This document shows, piece by piece, positions 55,151 to 64,000 of a stretch of DNA of 64,000 nucleotides. The stretch is from Endozoicomonas montiporae CL-33 (GTDB lineage: Bacteria; Pseudomonadota; Gammaproteobacteria; Pseudomonadales; Endozoicomonadaceae). The notes under the pieces are model-generated. The model made no database searches, was not told the origin of the DNA, and worked only from the letters and a program-made list of their open reading frames with translations. Location: assembly GCF_001583435.1 (NCBI RefSeq), contig NZ_CP013251.1, forward strand, positions 4,663,215 to 4,727,214. Reading direction: 5' to 3'. How positions within the stretch are numbered: the stretch's first letter is position 1; each line of letters begins with the position of its first letter. The translations under genes and the position numbers were made by a program.

Positions 55151-56488
55151 TCAGACCATAGCCGACTTAACCACTTTTGCCAGTTTTTCCGCCTGCTGAC
55201 GTACCTGAGCTGCATCTTCACCTTCAACCATGACGCGAATCACTGGCTCTGTGCCTGAAGGACGCAGCAAAACCCGCCCCTTGTCCGCAAGCTCTGCCTC
55301 AGACTGCTGAACAGCTTCAACAATGGCAGGAATCTGATCGGTGTCAGACTTCACCTTGACCCGGACATTGATCATCGTTTGTGGGTATTTACTCATTTCG
55401 GAGCGAAGCTCTGAAAGGGTTTTGCCGGAACGAACTACCGCCTTCAAAACCTGAAGGGCAGAAACAATACCATCACCGGTTGTAGACACATCATGACAGA
55501 TCACATGACCTGAAGATTCACCGCCGATCTCCCAACCTTTAGCAATCATCATTTCATTGACATAGCGATCACCCACTTTCGCCCGGTCAAATTCAATACC
55601 GGCTTTCTGTAATGCCTTTTCCATGCCAAGGTTGGTCATCAGGGTACCAACAACACCACCCTTCAGCTCACCATGCGCCTGACGATCACGGGCAATGATG
55701 TACAGCAACTCGTCGCCGTCCACTATATCACCCTTGTCGTCCACCATAATGACCCGGTCACCATCGCCATCAAAGGCAATGCCCATATCAACACCCAGTT
55801 CCTGCACTACCTGCGACAAACCTTCCGGTTTGGTTGAACCTGCGTTTTTATTGATATTGACACCGTTCGGCGAAACACCCATGGCATGAACGTCTGCACC
55901 CAGCTCTTTGAACACGGAAGGTCCCACCTGATAGGTTGCGCCGTGTCCGGCATCAATGACCAGCTTCAAACCTCTCAGATCCAGCTGATGAGACGTACTG
56001 GCCTTGCAGTATTCAATATAACGACCTGCCGCATCGTCCAGTCTGGTTACTTTACCAAGCTTTTCAGAAGGAACTACATCAACATCACCTTCAAGAAGAG
56101 CTTCTATTTTCTCCTCTACCTCATCAGAAAGCTTGGTACCATTACCGGAGAAAAACTTAATGCCATTGTCGTAGAACGGGTTATGAGAGGCGCTGATAAC
56201 GATACCCGCCTGACCATTAAATGTTCTGGTAAGGTAAGCAATCGCAGGAGTTGGCATTGGACCGGTCAGACAAACATCAATACCGGCGGCAGACAAGCCA
56301 GCTTCCAGTGCCGATTCAAACATATAGCCGGAAATCCGGGTATCCTTACCAATAAGAACCTGACCTTCACCTTCTGCTGCCAACACCTTGCCGGCAGCCC
56401 AGCCCAGTTTCAGAACAAATTCAGGCGTAATGGGAAACTCGCCAACACGACCACGAATTCCATCCGTTCCAAAAAACTTGCGACCCAT
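55151..56488 (-). CDS. glmM: Phosphoglucosamine mutase
   Basis: GlmM converts glucosamine 6-phosphate to the 1-phosphate for UDP-GlcNAc synthesis. The 445-residue protein begins [20 protein letters not shown], has the phosphoserine loop [17 protein letters not shown], the metal loop [11 protein letters not shown] and the phosphate-binding [15 protein letters not shown]. The ATG at 56488 gives the family start; the upstream extension to 56545 is not conserved. It follows folP in the ftsH-folP-glmM order. Confidence 0.97.
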   Translation of the reverse strand: MGRKFFGTDGIRGRVGEFPITPEFVLKLGWAAGKVLAAEGEGQVLIGKDTRISGYMFESALEAGLSAAGIDVCLTGPMPTPAIAYLTRTFNGQAGIVISASHNPFYDNGIKFFSGNGTKLSDEVEEKIEALLEGDVDVVPSEKLGKVTRLDDAAGRYIEYCKASTSHQLDLRGLKLVIDAGHGATYQVGPSVFKELGADVHAMGVSPNGVNINKNAGSTKPEGLSQVVQELGVDMGIAFDGDGDRVIMVDDKGDIVDGDELLYIIARDRQAHGELKGGVVGTLMTNLGMEKALQKAGIEFDRAKVGDRYVNEMMIAKGWEIGGESSGHVICHDVSTTGDGIVSALQVLKAVVRSGKTLSELRSEMSKYPQTMINVRVKVKSDTDQIPAIVEAVQQSEAELADKGRVLLRPSGTEPVIRVMVEGEDAAQVRQQAEKLAKVVKSAMV

Positions 56489-56553
56489 TTGTAATACCTT
56501 ACCTAACGAGATTGGATCAACGATCTGCAAACAACCGTCAACCACTGAAAACT

Positions 56554-57402
56554 TTATTCGGCCTGCTGCACAGCTTCAAGCATGGTCACAACATCCCTGG
56601 TCTCGGCAACATCATGAACCCGGATAATACGGGCACCTGCCTGAACGGCCATCAAAGCCACCGCCAGACTGCCTGAAAGCAACTCATCCGCCGCCTTACC
56701 CAACTGCACCTGCATGAATGACTTACGCGACAAACCTGCCAACACCGGAAAGCCTGTACCAGCCAGTTTGTCACAATGTTTCAGCAAACTGAGATTCTGT
56801 TTTGGCGTTTTGCCAAACATACCGCCTCCAAACCCGGGATCAAGAATAATCCGATCCTTTGGGATTCCGGCTGCTTCACAGTCTGACACCCGGTTCAGCA
56901 AATACTGGCAAACCTCATCAGCCACATTATGATAATGAGGCTCAAAACCCGGCTCTGGCTGATCAACCAGAGAGTGCATCAATACCACAGGCAAGCCAGT
57001 TCGGGCTGCGGCCTGCAACGCACCTTCGCGTCTCAGCGCACGAACATCATTTATCATGCCTGCGCCGATTTTAGCGACTTCCGTCATGACCAGAGCAGAA
57101 CTGGTATCTACTGAAATTACCTTATCAAAACGGGCATTCAATGCTTCAACCACTGGCAGCACCCGCTCCAGCTCCATTTCACTGGTCACCACTTTCCCAT
57201 CAGCACCAGGACGAGTGGACTCGCCGCCAACATCAAATATATCAACACCGTCGTTTACCATGCTATCTGCTACGCGCAGAATGGTATCCATATCCTGATA
57301 ACGACTGCCTGAATAAAAAGAATCCGGAGTGATGTTGAGAATACCCATAATCCGGGTACGAGAGAGATCAAGGGTTCGACCAGCGCAATCCAACTTTGTC
57401 AT
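56554..57402 (-). CDS. folP: Dihydropteroate synthase
   Basis: FolP joins 6-hydroxymethyl-dihydropterin pyrophosphate to p-aminobenzoate, the sulfonamide target. The 282-residue TIM barrel has [63 protein letters not shown] and, near the end, [15 protein letters not shown] used the ATG at 57402; the nearby upstream start at 57411 is possible. The group II intron lies between it and ftsH, with the intron's 3' end 28 bases from this start. Confidence 0.96.
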   Translation of the reverse strand: MTKLDCAGRTLDLSRTRIMGILNITPDSFYSGSRYQDMDTILRVADSMVNDGVDIFDVGGESTRPGADGKVVTSEMELERVLPVVEALNARFDKVISVDTSSALVMTEVAKIGAGMINDVRALRREGALQAAARTGLPVVLMHSLVDQPEPGFEPHYHNVADEVCQYLLNRVSDCEAAGIPKDRIILDPGFGGGMFGKTPKQNLSLLKHCDKLAGTGFPVLAGLSRKSFMQVQLGKAADELLSGSLAVALMAVQAGARIIRVHDVAETRDVVTMLEAVQQAE

Positions 57403-57429
57403 GAGTACCACTGTGATATAAATCGGTTA

Positions 57430-58120
57430 ATCGGGATAGGGTGGAGCCTCGCGGCTCCACTCCTCCCACAACACCCAGCGTACGGGTCCGTACTGGGCGT
57501 TTCGGTTAGTTAAGCGTCTACCATCAGCACAAACATGACAATGGAAGGGTCAGTGATACAAGACATATGACTCACACCACCCGCCGGGCTTTTGTAATCC
57601 TGTAATGCCGATATAGTCTCAGCTCTTATGACCTTGCAGCTTTCGGTTCCGCCGTCACCGCTTGGCATGAGCACCAGTGTTTGCTGGCCTTTGTCTGCGT
57701 CCGATATATCGAGAAACAGAAACTAATCACCGCTCTAACCGTTCAGGCCTTCACTGACTTCGCCAGCTACTATGCCGTCTGCTGACTTCTGTATGGCGAT
57801 CAGGACATCTTACGATGACCTCAGTCTGAAATATCAGACACCAGACAGACCTCCCGAGGTAAGTTACACCGCCTTCCCTGCACAACTGCCGGATTTACTG
57901 TCCGAGTGTCCGGATGAGTATGGGACTTCGTCATCACATGCTGACTCGTCCTCACGCAGACAGCCTCATATCCGATTTCTATTCGTCAGCTCGCAGTTTT
58001 GCTCCACACTGCCTTCAGTCTGCACCTCGCGATACAAACCTTGTGCTTCGCTAGCCCTTCGCCCTCATCTGGCTGGGCAGGGGACTTTCACCCCCAAGCT
58101 GTGCAACATGCTCGGCACAC
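57430..58120 (-). ncRNA. Group IIC intron ribozyme lacking its reverse transcriptase
   Basis: Read on the minus strand the segment begins GTGTGCCGAGCATG and continues GGGGGTGAAAGTCCCCTG, TCGGATATGAGGCTGTCTG, CCTCGGGAGGTCTGTCTG and ACAGAAGTCAGCAGACGGCA. These match, in order, the domain I-III landmarks of bacterial IIC introns such as that of Oceanobacillus iheyensis. Domain V is AAACGCCCAGTACGG...CCGTACGCTGGGTGTT, with the CGC catalytic triad. A domain VI-like hairpin GTGGAGCC/GGCTCCAC ends in CCTATCCCGAT. The domain IV space is about 270 bases and holds no long open frame, so the maturase/RT is gone. It lies right behind a terminator hairpin, the usual IIC target. Confidence 0.85.
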
Positions 58121-58123
58121 ACG

Positions 58124-58153
58124 AAAAAAAACGGGCAGGAAAACCTGCCCGTT
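58124..58153 (-). terminator. Rho-independent terminator of ftsH, next to the intron 5' end
   Basis: On the minus strand AACGGGCAGG-TTTT-CCTGCCCGTT is followed by a run of T, 18 bases after the ftsH stop. The intron begins three bases after the T-run, as expected for IIC introns, which recognise terminator stem-loops. Confidence 0.92.
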
Positions 58154-58170
58154 AGCATAGACCGAATTAA

Positions 58171-60156
58171 TTAAGCCTGTTCGCTGGCCGGACCACCAAT
58201 GGTGTCGTCCTTTTTATCCTGATCAGCGTCACCGGCATCATCCGCTTTCGGCGCTTTGGCTTCAGGCTGTTCCTCAGAGGCTTCAACCTTCTCGCCACCT
58301 TCACCACCAGCGCCTTTATCGCTGGAATCTTTGGGCGGACGAGGCGTTCTCCCTTCCATGATGTCGTCAATCTGATCACTGTCGATGGTTTCATACTGCA
58401 TTAACGCATCAGCCATCATATCGAGCTTATCGCGATTCTCTTCCAGAATAGTCGCTGCACGGGTGTAACACTCATCAATCACACGACGCACTTCCTGATC
58501 AATCAGTTTGGCTGTTTCACCGGAAACATTGGAGCCACCGCCGCCGCTGCCATAGTTCTTGCCAAGGAAGACTTCGCCTTCGTCTTCGTCGTACATCAGC
58601 GGTCCGAGCTTTTCAGACAGACCCCATTTGGTGACCATGCTACGAGCAATCTGGGTAGCACGCTGGATATCGTTAGAGGCACCAGTGGTGACACCATCTG
58701 CGCCCAGGGTCATTTCTTCAGCGATACGACCACCGAACAGAGAACAAATCTGGCTCATCAGTGCCTGCTTGCTCTGACTGTAACGATCTTCCTCTGGCAG
58801 GAACATGGTCACACCCAGCGCACGACCACGAGGAATAATAGACACCTTATAAACAGGGTCGTGATCTGGCACCAGACGACCAACAATAGCATGACCTGCT
58901 TCGTGGTAGGCTGTGTTGCTCTTTTCCTTGTCGCTCATCACCATGGACTTGCGCTCGGCACCCATCATGATTTTGTCTTTTGCCAGATCAAATTCATGCA
59001 TACCTACCATGCGCTTGTCAGCACGAGCCGAGAACAGTGCCGCTTCGTTCACAAGGTTGGACAGGTCCGCACCGGAGAAGCCGGGAGTACCACGCGCGAT
59101 CACCGCTGGCTGAACATCATCAGCTACAGGTACTTTACGCATGTGAACTTTAAGAATCTGTTCACGACCACGAATATCCGGCAAACCCACGACAACCTGA
59201 CGGTCAAAACGACCAGGACGCAACAGCGCGGGGTCAAGTACATCAGGACGGTTAGTTGCTGCAATAACAATAATACCGTCGTTTGCTTCGAAGCCGTCCA
59301 TTTCAACCAGCAACTGGTTCAGAGTTTGCTCACGCTCGTCGTGACCACCGCCCATACCGGCACCACGATGACGACCCACCGCATCAATCTCATCGATGAA
59401 GATAATGCAGGGAGCCTGTTTTTTAGCCTGTTCAAACATATCGCGGACACGGGACGCACCCACACCCACAAACATTTCAACAAAGTCAGAACCGGAAATA
59501 GTGAAGAACGGCACCTTGGCTTCACCGGCAATAGCTTTTGCCAGCAGGGTCTTACCCGTACCCGGAGGACCGACCATCAGCACACCACGGGGGATACGCC
59601 CGCCCAGACGCTGGAACTTGCCGGGATCTTTCAAAAAGTCCACCAGCTCCTGTACGTCTTCCTTGGCTTCTTCAACACCTGCCACATCGGCAAAGGTGGT
59701 TTTGATCTGATCTTCCGACAACAGGCGCGCCTTGCTTTTACCAAAGCTCATGGGGCCGCCTTTGCCGCCACCACCGCCCTGCATCTGGCGCATAAAGAAC
59801 ATAAAGACGGCAAGGATCACCAGAATCGGGAAACTGGCCACCAGCAACTGTGTCCAGATGCTCTGCTTTTCAATCGGTTTGGATTCAATCTGCACGTTAC
59901 CACGCAACAGCTCGTCCATCAGCTGATTATCGGGCACGGCAGGCGGCAGGTTGGTTTCAAAACGTTCGCTGCTGTTAAGAACACCATTGATGGTATAACC
60001 GTCGATCACGACCTTACTGACCTGCCGGTTTTCGACCATGCTGATGAAGTCAGAATAATTGACCTTCTGCGTGGTCGTCTGCATACCATCGAAGTTTTTG
60101 AACACGGTCAACAGCACCAATGCGATGATGACCCAGAGAATTAAATTTTTCGCCAT
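58171..60156 (-). CDS. ftsH: ATP-dependent zinc metalloprotease FtsH
   Basis: FtsH is a membrane-bound AAA protease hexamer that degrades misfolded membrane proteins and regulators such as LpxC and sigma-32. The 661-residue protein starts [20 protein letters not shown], with two membrane helices around a periplasmic domain. It has Walker A GPPGTGKT, Walker [12 protein letters not shown], the second region of homology [19 protein letters not shown] and the zinc site HEAGH. The C-terminal tail is Glu/Asp/Lys-rich. The ATG at 60156 fits the family; the TTG at 60165 has somewhat better ribosome-binding spacing. It lies downstream of rlmE. Confidence 0.97.
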   Translation of the reverse strand: MAKNLILWVIIALVLLTVFKNFDGMQTTTQKVNYSDFISMVENRQVSKVVIDGYTINGVLNSSERFETNLPPAVPDNQLMDELLRGNVQIESKPIEKQSIWTQLLVASFPILVILAVFMFFMRQMQGGGGGKGGPMSFGKSKARLLSEDQIKTTFADVAGVEEAKEDVQELVDFLKDPGKFQRLGGRIPRGVLMVGPPGTGKTLLAKAIAGEAKVPFFTISGSDFVEMFVGVGASRVRDMFEQAKKQAPCIIFIDEIDAVGRHRGAGMGGGHDEREQTLNQLLVEMDGFEANDGIIVIAATNRPDVLDPALLRPGRFDRQVVVGLPDIRGREQILKVHMRKVPVADDVQPAVIARGTPGFSGADLSNLVNEAALFSARADKRMVGMHEFDLAKDKIMMGAERKSMVMSDKEKSNTAYHEAGHAIVGRLVPDHDPVYKVSIIPRGRALGVTMFLPEEDRYSQSKQALMSQICSLFGGRIAEEMTLGADGVTTGASNDIQRATQIARSMVTKWGLSEKLGPLMYDEDEGEVFLGKNYGSGGGGSNVSGETAKLIDQEVRRVIDECYTRAATILEENRDKLDMMADALMQYETIDSDQIDDIMEGRTPRPPKDSSDKGAGGEGGEKVEASEEQPEAKAPKADDAGDADQDKKDDTIGGPASEQA

Positions 60157-60359
60157 ATCATTCAAAGGGCTACCCTCTCTTGAACGTACTGAAGCCTGGG
60201 ATAGTCGGTCGGTTTGGGCATGTGTACCGGCTCTGCTCTCTTTATTTGGTTAATCGTCACCTGTAACAATACACGATTGGGCGTTCAGGCGACAGTCATC
60301 AACAATCTATATAGCCAATAGAAAAAAGTAATTACACGTCCTTACAAAACGCTTAACTT

Positions 60360-61004
60360 TTAACCTTTAAAGCCCTTTGCCAACAGATACACTTCCCGGG
60401 AACGAGCCCTTGATGCATCAGGCTTGCGAGTGATGACTTTGGTAAATGAAGAACGTAAATCCTTCAGGTATTCTTCAAAGCCTTCTCCCTGGAACACCTT
60501 GGCAAGAAATACACCATTCTTACGCAACACCTGTCTTGCCAGATCCAAAGCCAACTCGACAAGATACATTGCTTTAGGCTGATCTACAGAGTGTGCTCCA
60601 CTCATATTGGGGGCCATATCGGAAATTACAAGGTCTACTTCGTCAGAACCTATCGCTCCAAGGATCTCTTCGAGCACTTGGTCTTCGGTAAAGTCACCCT
60701 GTACAAAGGTGGCACCGGCAATAGGGTCCATAGGCAGAATATCGGAAGCAACAATACGGCCACTGTCTCCAATAATTTCCGCAGCCACCTGAGTCCAGCC
60801 ACCCGGGGCTGCACCAAGATCCACCACTCTCATACCGGGACGAAACAGTTTATCTTTCTCGTGAATCTCCAGTAGCTTATAGCTGGCACGAGAGCGCCAA
60901 CCATCTTCCTGGGAACGCTTAACATACTGATCATCAAAATGTTCCTGCAGCCAACGCTTACTGCTCTTTGAGCGTGAGGAGCTGGAGCTTTTGGATCGGG
61001 TCAT
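60360..61004 (-). CDS. rlmE: 23S rRNA 2'-O-ribose U2552 methyltransferase RlmE
   Basis: RlmE (RrmJ/FtsJ) methylates U2552 in the ribosomal A-loop. The 214-residue protein has a Ser/Lys/Arg-rich N-terminus, then [19 protein letters not shown] with the first catalytic Lys, the SAM motif [15 protein letters not shown], Asp in [10 protein letters not shown], Lys in [10 protein letters not shown] and Glu in [10 protein letters not shown]. That is the full K-D-K-E set. It is upstream of ftsH, as in E. coli, and divergent from yhbY. Confidence 0.97.
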   Translation of the reverse strand: MTRSKSSSSSRSKSSKRWLQEHFDDQYVKRSQEDGWRSRASYKLLEIHEKDKLFRPGMRVVDLGAAPGGWTQVAAEIIGDSGRIVASDILPMDPIAGATFVQGDFTEDQVLEEILGAIGSDEVDLVISDMAPNMSGAHSVDQPKAMYLVELALDLARQVLRKNGVFLAKVFQGEGFEEYLKDLRSSFTKVITRKPDASRARSREVYLLAKGFKG

Positions 61005-61304
61005 GACTTACCTTACGATTAACCTAACGGGAAACAAGGGGGGAACAAGTTCAGGATTTAGTGGTCGAACGCTTCACTTGTTCAAATAACACACTCGCTA
61101 AGCGTACAGCGAGAATGTAGAATAATGAACTTTTCACTCTAGCAATATAGGTCTCAGCATGAGGCATGCTTGGTTTTTTCTATCAGGTATCCTTCTATAG
61201 AGCCAGAAAACTATAGCGTTAGAAAACCCCAAAGTAAGCGCCTGATTGCTATGGCTGTATTGCAATCCGGCCATTGTATTGTTCAGCCTCAGGATTGTGC
61301 AATC
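61005..61304. promoter_or_regulatory. Divergent rlmE/yhbY spacer
   Basis: This 300-bp region between divergent starts must hold both promoters. The yhbY frame is open upstream to 61170, but that extension is not conserved. No confident promoter hexamers or hairpins were found. Confidence 0.4.
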
Positions 61305-61610
61305 ATGAGTCTATCTACTGATAGAAAAAAACATTTCCGTTCCCTGGGCCACAAGCTCAAGCCTGTCGTTATGGTCGCCGGCAAAGGCATGACTGAAGGC
61401 GTTGTTGAAGAGGCACTGCGCGCCCTGACCGATCACGAACTGATCAAGGTAAAATTCGCAGTGGGTGATCGTGACGTTAAAAAGGCAATGATCGACGAAC
61501 TGGTCAAGCAAACCGAATGTGAACTGGTACAAACTATTGGCAACATCGCTCTTGTTTATAAAGAGAATAAAGATGCCAAGCCCAACCTGTCCAACGTAAA
61601 GAGCTTCTGA
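61305..61610 (+). CDS. yhbY: YhbY-type CRM-domain RNA-binding protein
   Basis: This 101-residue protein begins MSLSTDRKKHFRSLGHKLKP. It has the CRM-domain signature VMVAGKGMTEGVVEEALRAL and the strand/helix block DHELIKVKFAVGDRDVKKAM. YhbY associates with pre-50S ribosomal particles. I chose the ATG at 61305, preceded by AGGA, since the upstream 45 residues of open frame are not part of the family. It is divergent from rlmE, as in E. coli. Confidence 0.94.
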   Translation: MSLSTDRKKHFRSLGHKLKPVVMVAGKGMTEGVVEEALRALTDHELIKVKFAVGDRDVKKAMIDELVKQTECELVQTIGNIALVYKENKDAKPNLSNVKSF

Positions 61611-61623
61611 TTCTCTTTCGCAG

Positions 61624-61651
61624 GATTTGCGATCCCTGCGGATCGCAAATC
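61624..61651. repeat. Perfect 12-bp hairpin between yhbY and the GNAT gene
   Basis: GATTTGCGATCC-CTGC-GGATCGCAAATC is a perfect inverted repeat between two convergent stops. No T-run follows on either strand. It may act as a mRNA 3' stabiliser or weak terminator. Confidence 0.6.
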
Positions 61652-61679
61652 TACTACGAAGTAAATCATGTCTGCAACC

Positions 61680-62339
61680 TTATAGCGGCTTCAAAACAAG
61701 CTTCATTGTTGTTCCTTCAACAGATGAAGAAAACGGCGTTTTTCCTTTAAAAGTAAACGAGCAACAATCAATCTCGTGCTTTTCATCAAAACCGGATTTG
61801 TTAATGAAAACTCGTTGTGAAGCAGCCCCCGTAGCTTCAGCATGAGCAAATTTAAAGCCCTTTTCCGCTGCCATCTTCACCCCCTCATTGACCAGTGCAG
61901 CAGCAATCCCCTTCCCCCCATGCTCAGCAGAAACCGCCAGAAATTTGAAATTCATATACTCATTCTTGTTAATGGACTGATCCTGAAAGAAAGCTTTATT
62001 CAACGTGAACAACAATGACATCATCGCATCACTTTCTGCCTCATAGGCAAAACCCTTATCCCCCCAGGTATCAGCCAGATCACAAGCCAGCAAACTACCA
62101 ATCAACTGACCGGTCTCAGAGCAACGAGCCAGCAGACCTGACGTTTCCTTTGCGCATTTCAGAGCCACATAAGCCAGATAATCTCTAAACTCCCTGTCGC
62201 TCATATCATCACTTTCTGCAACCACCAGAGAGCTGTTACTGAATGACTTAGCCACTACACTTGCTACTTCGTCAACGTACTGCTCAGTCAGTAGTTCTAT
62301 GCTAAACGCCTGATACATCCTGCTACTCGCTATCATCAT
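61680..62339 (-). CDS. GNAT-family N-acetyltransferase
   Basis: The 219-residue protein shows the GNAT fold: an N-terminal helix-strand part, then FLAVSAEHGGKGIAAALVNE (motif A with the acetyl-CoA pyrophosphate-binding Q/G-x-x-G-x-G/A equivalent, about residues 140-160) and AHAEATGAASQRVFINKSGF (motif B). The overall arrangement resembles arylalkylamine or polyamine-type acetyltransferases with a longer N-terminal domain, but the substrate is not readable. It converges on yhbY and seems monocistronic. Confidence 0.82.
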   Translation of the reverse strand: MMIASSRMYQAFSIELLTEQYVDEVASVVAKSFSNSSLVVAESDDMSDREFRDYLAYVALKCAKETSGLLARCSETGQLIGSLLACDLADTWGDKGFAYEAESDAMMSLLFTLNKAFFQDQSINKNEYMNFKFLAVSAEHGGKGIAAALVNEGVKMAAEKGFKFAHAEATGAASQRVFINKSGFDEKHEIDCCSFTFKGKTPFSSSVEGTTMKLVLKPL

Positions 62340-62967
62340 AAATACGGGAAGAGCCCCTCAAGGCAATGGCGGAATATTATGATGTTTCGGAAACCTACTT
62401 TAACCCTTATTTATACGGGTACTAAAAGTAGAACAACCTGCACTCAACTCGCTTTTGTGACCGCGCTTCAGGTATTTTTACCGACCAAAACCCTCAGCGA
62501 ATACTTAGGCCAGATATTAAAGAGTGAAACCTCTGCTCAAAATACTTTTTTACCGATCTCTCATCAGACAGGAAAAAACTTGGTCGTTTTTATCAATTTA
62601 TAAAAAACAACCACAACATACTTATGTAAGCAAACTGTCAGTAACCCTGATTATTCTCACAGCATTTACCTGACACACAAATAAACAAAGATAATCAAAA
62701 CACACAATGATAGCGCCAAACCCACTTAAAAATATTGCCTTCCATCAAAACATACAAACAAAAATAACATCAAAAGTATTACGTATGAGCCCTGTCAGGG
62801 TTTTCACTCAACTGTAAATATTTCTTCAGCAAAATTGCTTTCGATCAACTTTTTATCCCTCCGGCCTGCTTATGATTCGCGACATCATTCACTGCTTTCT
62901 GCCTTTGCCGTGAGTAGAACTTCTTTGTCTACAAACCAAAACCAAAAACGACATCGGAGAATGTCCT
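62340..62967. other. Gene-free 628-bp region upstream of the CstA-family gene
   Basis: This is AT-rich sequence without a credible coding frame. An imperfect inverted repeat CTACTTTAACCC...GGGTACTAAAAGTAG is at about 62394-62432. GGAGA at 62956-62960 is the ribosome binding site of the following gene. Regulation by carbon supply is plausible for this family, but I saw no clear CRP site. Confidence 0.4.
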
Positions 62968-64000
62968 ATGACAAGCTTTTTGATATCGCTCGCCGTATTA
63001 ATTGGAGGCTACTTCATCTACGGTAAACTTGTTGAACACTGGTTTGGTATCGAGCCTGATCGCAAGACACCCGCCGTCGAATTCGAAGACGGTGTCGATT
63101 TCGTTCCCCTTCCCTGGTACAAAATTTTTCTGATTCAATTCCTGAACATTGCCGGTCTGGGCCCAATTTTCGGTGCCATTATGGGTGCCCTTTACGGTCC
63201 TGCAGCTTTCCTCTGGATTGTATTTGGTTGCATTTTCGCCGGTGCCGTTCACGACTATTTCTCCGGCATGCTGTCGATCCGGCATCAGGGCAAATCAGTG
63301 CCTGAAGTCGTTGGCCATTATCTGGGTGAACCGGCGCGTAAATTCATGCGCGGTTTTTCGGTGGTACTGCTGGTACTGGTGGGTGTCGTCTTTATGATGG
63401 GGCCTGCTGGCTTGCTTGCAAACCTTGGCGGACAGGGCGTTCTCGCAAACACCAGTTTCTGGTTGGGCATCATTCTCTGCTACTACTTCGTCGCCACCGT
63501 GCTGCCCGTTGATAAAATCATCGCTAAAATTTATCCACTGTTTGGCGCAGCCCTTTTAATCATGGCGTTTGGCGTCGGTGGCATGACCATTATTAATGGG
63601 CTGCCGGTTCCTGAAATTGGTGCCGACCTCAGCCATCCTGGCGGTCTGCCCATTTTCCCAATGTTGTTCACCACCATCGCGTGCGGTGCCATCAGTGGCT
63701 TCCACGCTACACAGTCGCCTTTGATGGCTCGCTGCACTCAGAGTGAAACTCAGGGTCGTCCTATCTTTTACGGCGCCATGATTGCTGAAGGTGTTGTGGC
63801 ACTGATCTGGGCTGCGGCTGCCATGTCCTTCTTCCCGAACGGAATCGAAGGTCTTAATGCTGTACTGTCTCAGGGTGGCGCAGGTCTGGTCGTGAAAGAA
63901 GTCTCTGTCGGTCTGATGGGCACTGTGGGTGGACTACTGGCCGTTCTGGGTGTTATTGCCTGTCCGGTAACGTCCGGCGACACCGCATTCCGCAGCGTAC
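62968..64000 (+). CDS. cstA: Carbon starvation protein A (CstA/BtsT family) transporter, partial
   Basis: The frame is open for 344 codons from the ATG at 62968 to the window edge. Products of this family are large inner-membrane pyruvate or peptide transporters. Visible blocks include LIGGYFIYGKLVEHWFGIEP, FLNIAGLGPIFGAIMGALYG, FAGAVHDYFSGMLSIRHQGK, GAISGFHATQSPLMARCTQS and VTSGDTAFRS at the end. The length and missing C-terminus cannot be judged. Whether it is CstA, BtsT or a related member is undecided. Confidence 0.93.
   Translation, partial: MTSFLISLAVLIGGYFIYGKLVEHWFGIEPDRKTPAVEFEDGVDFVPLPWYKIFLIQFLNIAGLGPIFGAIMGALYGPAAFLWIVFGCIFAGAVHDYFSGMLSIRHQGKSVPEVVGHYLGEPARKFMRGFSVVLLVLVGVVFMMGPAGLLANLGGQGVLANTSFWLGIILCYYFVATVLPVDKIIAKIYPLFGAALLIMAFGVGGMTIINGLPVPEIGADLSHPGGLPIFPMLFTTIACGAISGFHATQSPLMARCTQSETQGRPIFYGAMIAEGVVALIWAAAAMSFFPNGIEGLNAVLSQGGAGLVVKEVSVGLMGTVGGLLAVLGVIACPVTSGDTAFRSV

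Noticed and set aside
57772..58155. 127-codon plus-strand frame between folP and ftsH
   Set aside because: It is antisense to domain I of the group IIC intron; such frames (ending in a HLAGQGTFTPKLCNMLGTH-like string) are a known by-product of intron sequence.
58861..60144. 427-codon plus-strand frame opposite ftsH
   Set aside because: His/Thr-rich antisense shadow of FtsH with no domain features.
62379..62603. 74-codon frame upstream of the CstA-family gene
   Set aside because: No ribosome binding site, no recognisable features, and AT-rich spacer composition.

Overview
The window looks like chromosomal DNA of a marine, animal-associated gammaproteobacterium. Several conserved gene orders support this: rpsU-yqeY-dnaG-rpoD; the tRNA-Leu/tRNA-fMet/rimP/nusA/infB/rbfA/truB/rpsO/pnp run; and rlmE-ftsH-folP-glmM-tpiA-secG. 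The mixture of core genes with long secreted proteins of unknown or eukaryote-like type, many short inverted-repeat elements and H-NS suggests something like Endozoicomonas or a relative. That placement is inference from remembered gene content, not a search.

Layout. 1-1.2 kb: edge-truncated TnpB-type IS200/IS605 element beside a beheaded VOC/glyoxalase gene. 1.2-12.2 kb: putA (bifunctional proline catabolism), a two-gene sodium symporter (DUF4212 subunit plus large subunit), a YdfG-like SDR, and the scsB-scsC-scsD thiol-redox operon. 12.2-20.4 kb: hns, fadD, a GIY-YIG protein and five unrecognised genes with export signals. 20.4-23.1 kb: aromatic amino acid permease and cca. 23.1-28.4 kb: accessory island with a MITE, a G-quadruplex-type tract, a complete IS1-family element with 8-bp target duplication, and a 1258-residue secreted protein whose C-terminus is a CHY + CTCHY + RING-H2 module like the eukaryotic E3 ubiquitin ligase RCHY1/PIRH2. 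28.6-31.2 kb: folK-folB, a hemerythrin-like protein with altered iron ligands, tsaD. 31.6-40.5 kb: rpsU, yqeY, dnaG, rpoD, putP, pyk. 41.2-53.6 kb (mostly minus): pnp, rpsO, (plus-strand methyltransferase and TraB/GumN genes), truB, rbfA, infB, nusA, rimP, two tRNAs. 53.7-61.0 kb (minus): secG, tpiA, glmM, folP, an ORF-less group IIC intron, ftsH, rlmE. 61.3-64.0 kb: yhbY, a GNAT gene and the start of a CstA-family transporter.

How the genes fit together. The housekeeping part covers translation initiation and RNA turnover (initiator tRNA, IF2, NusA, RimP, RbfA, TruB, S15, PNPase), replication/transcription start-up (DnaG, RpoD), folate synthesis (FolP, FolB, FolK) and membrane proteolysis (FtsH). 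Proline use is split between putA (window start) and putP (37 kb). The most striking accessory item is the secreted RCHY1-like protein. The second is the group IIC intron, which sits exactly behind the ftsH terminator and has lost its reverse transcriptase. Three families of short mobile inverted repeats and an in-frame palindromic insertion show active small-repeat traffic.
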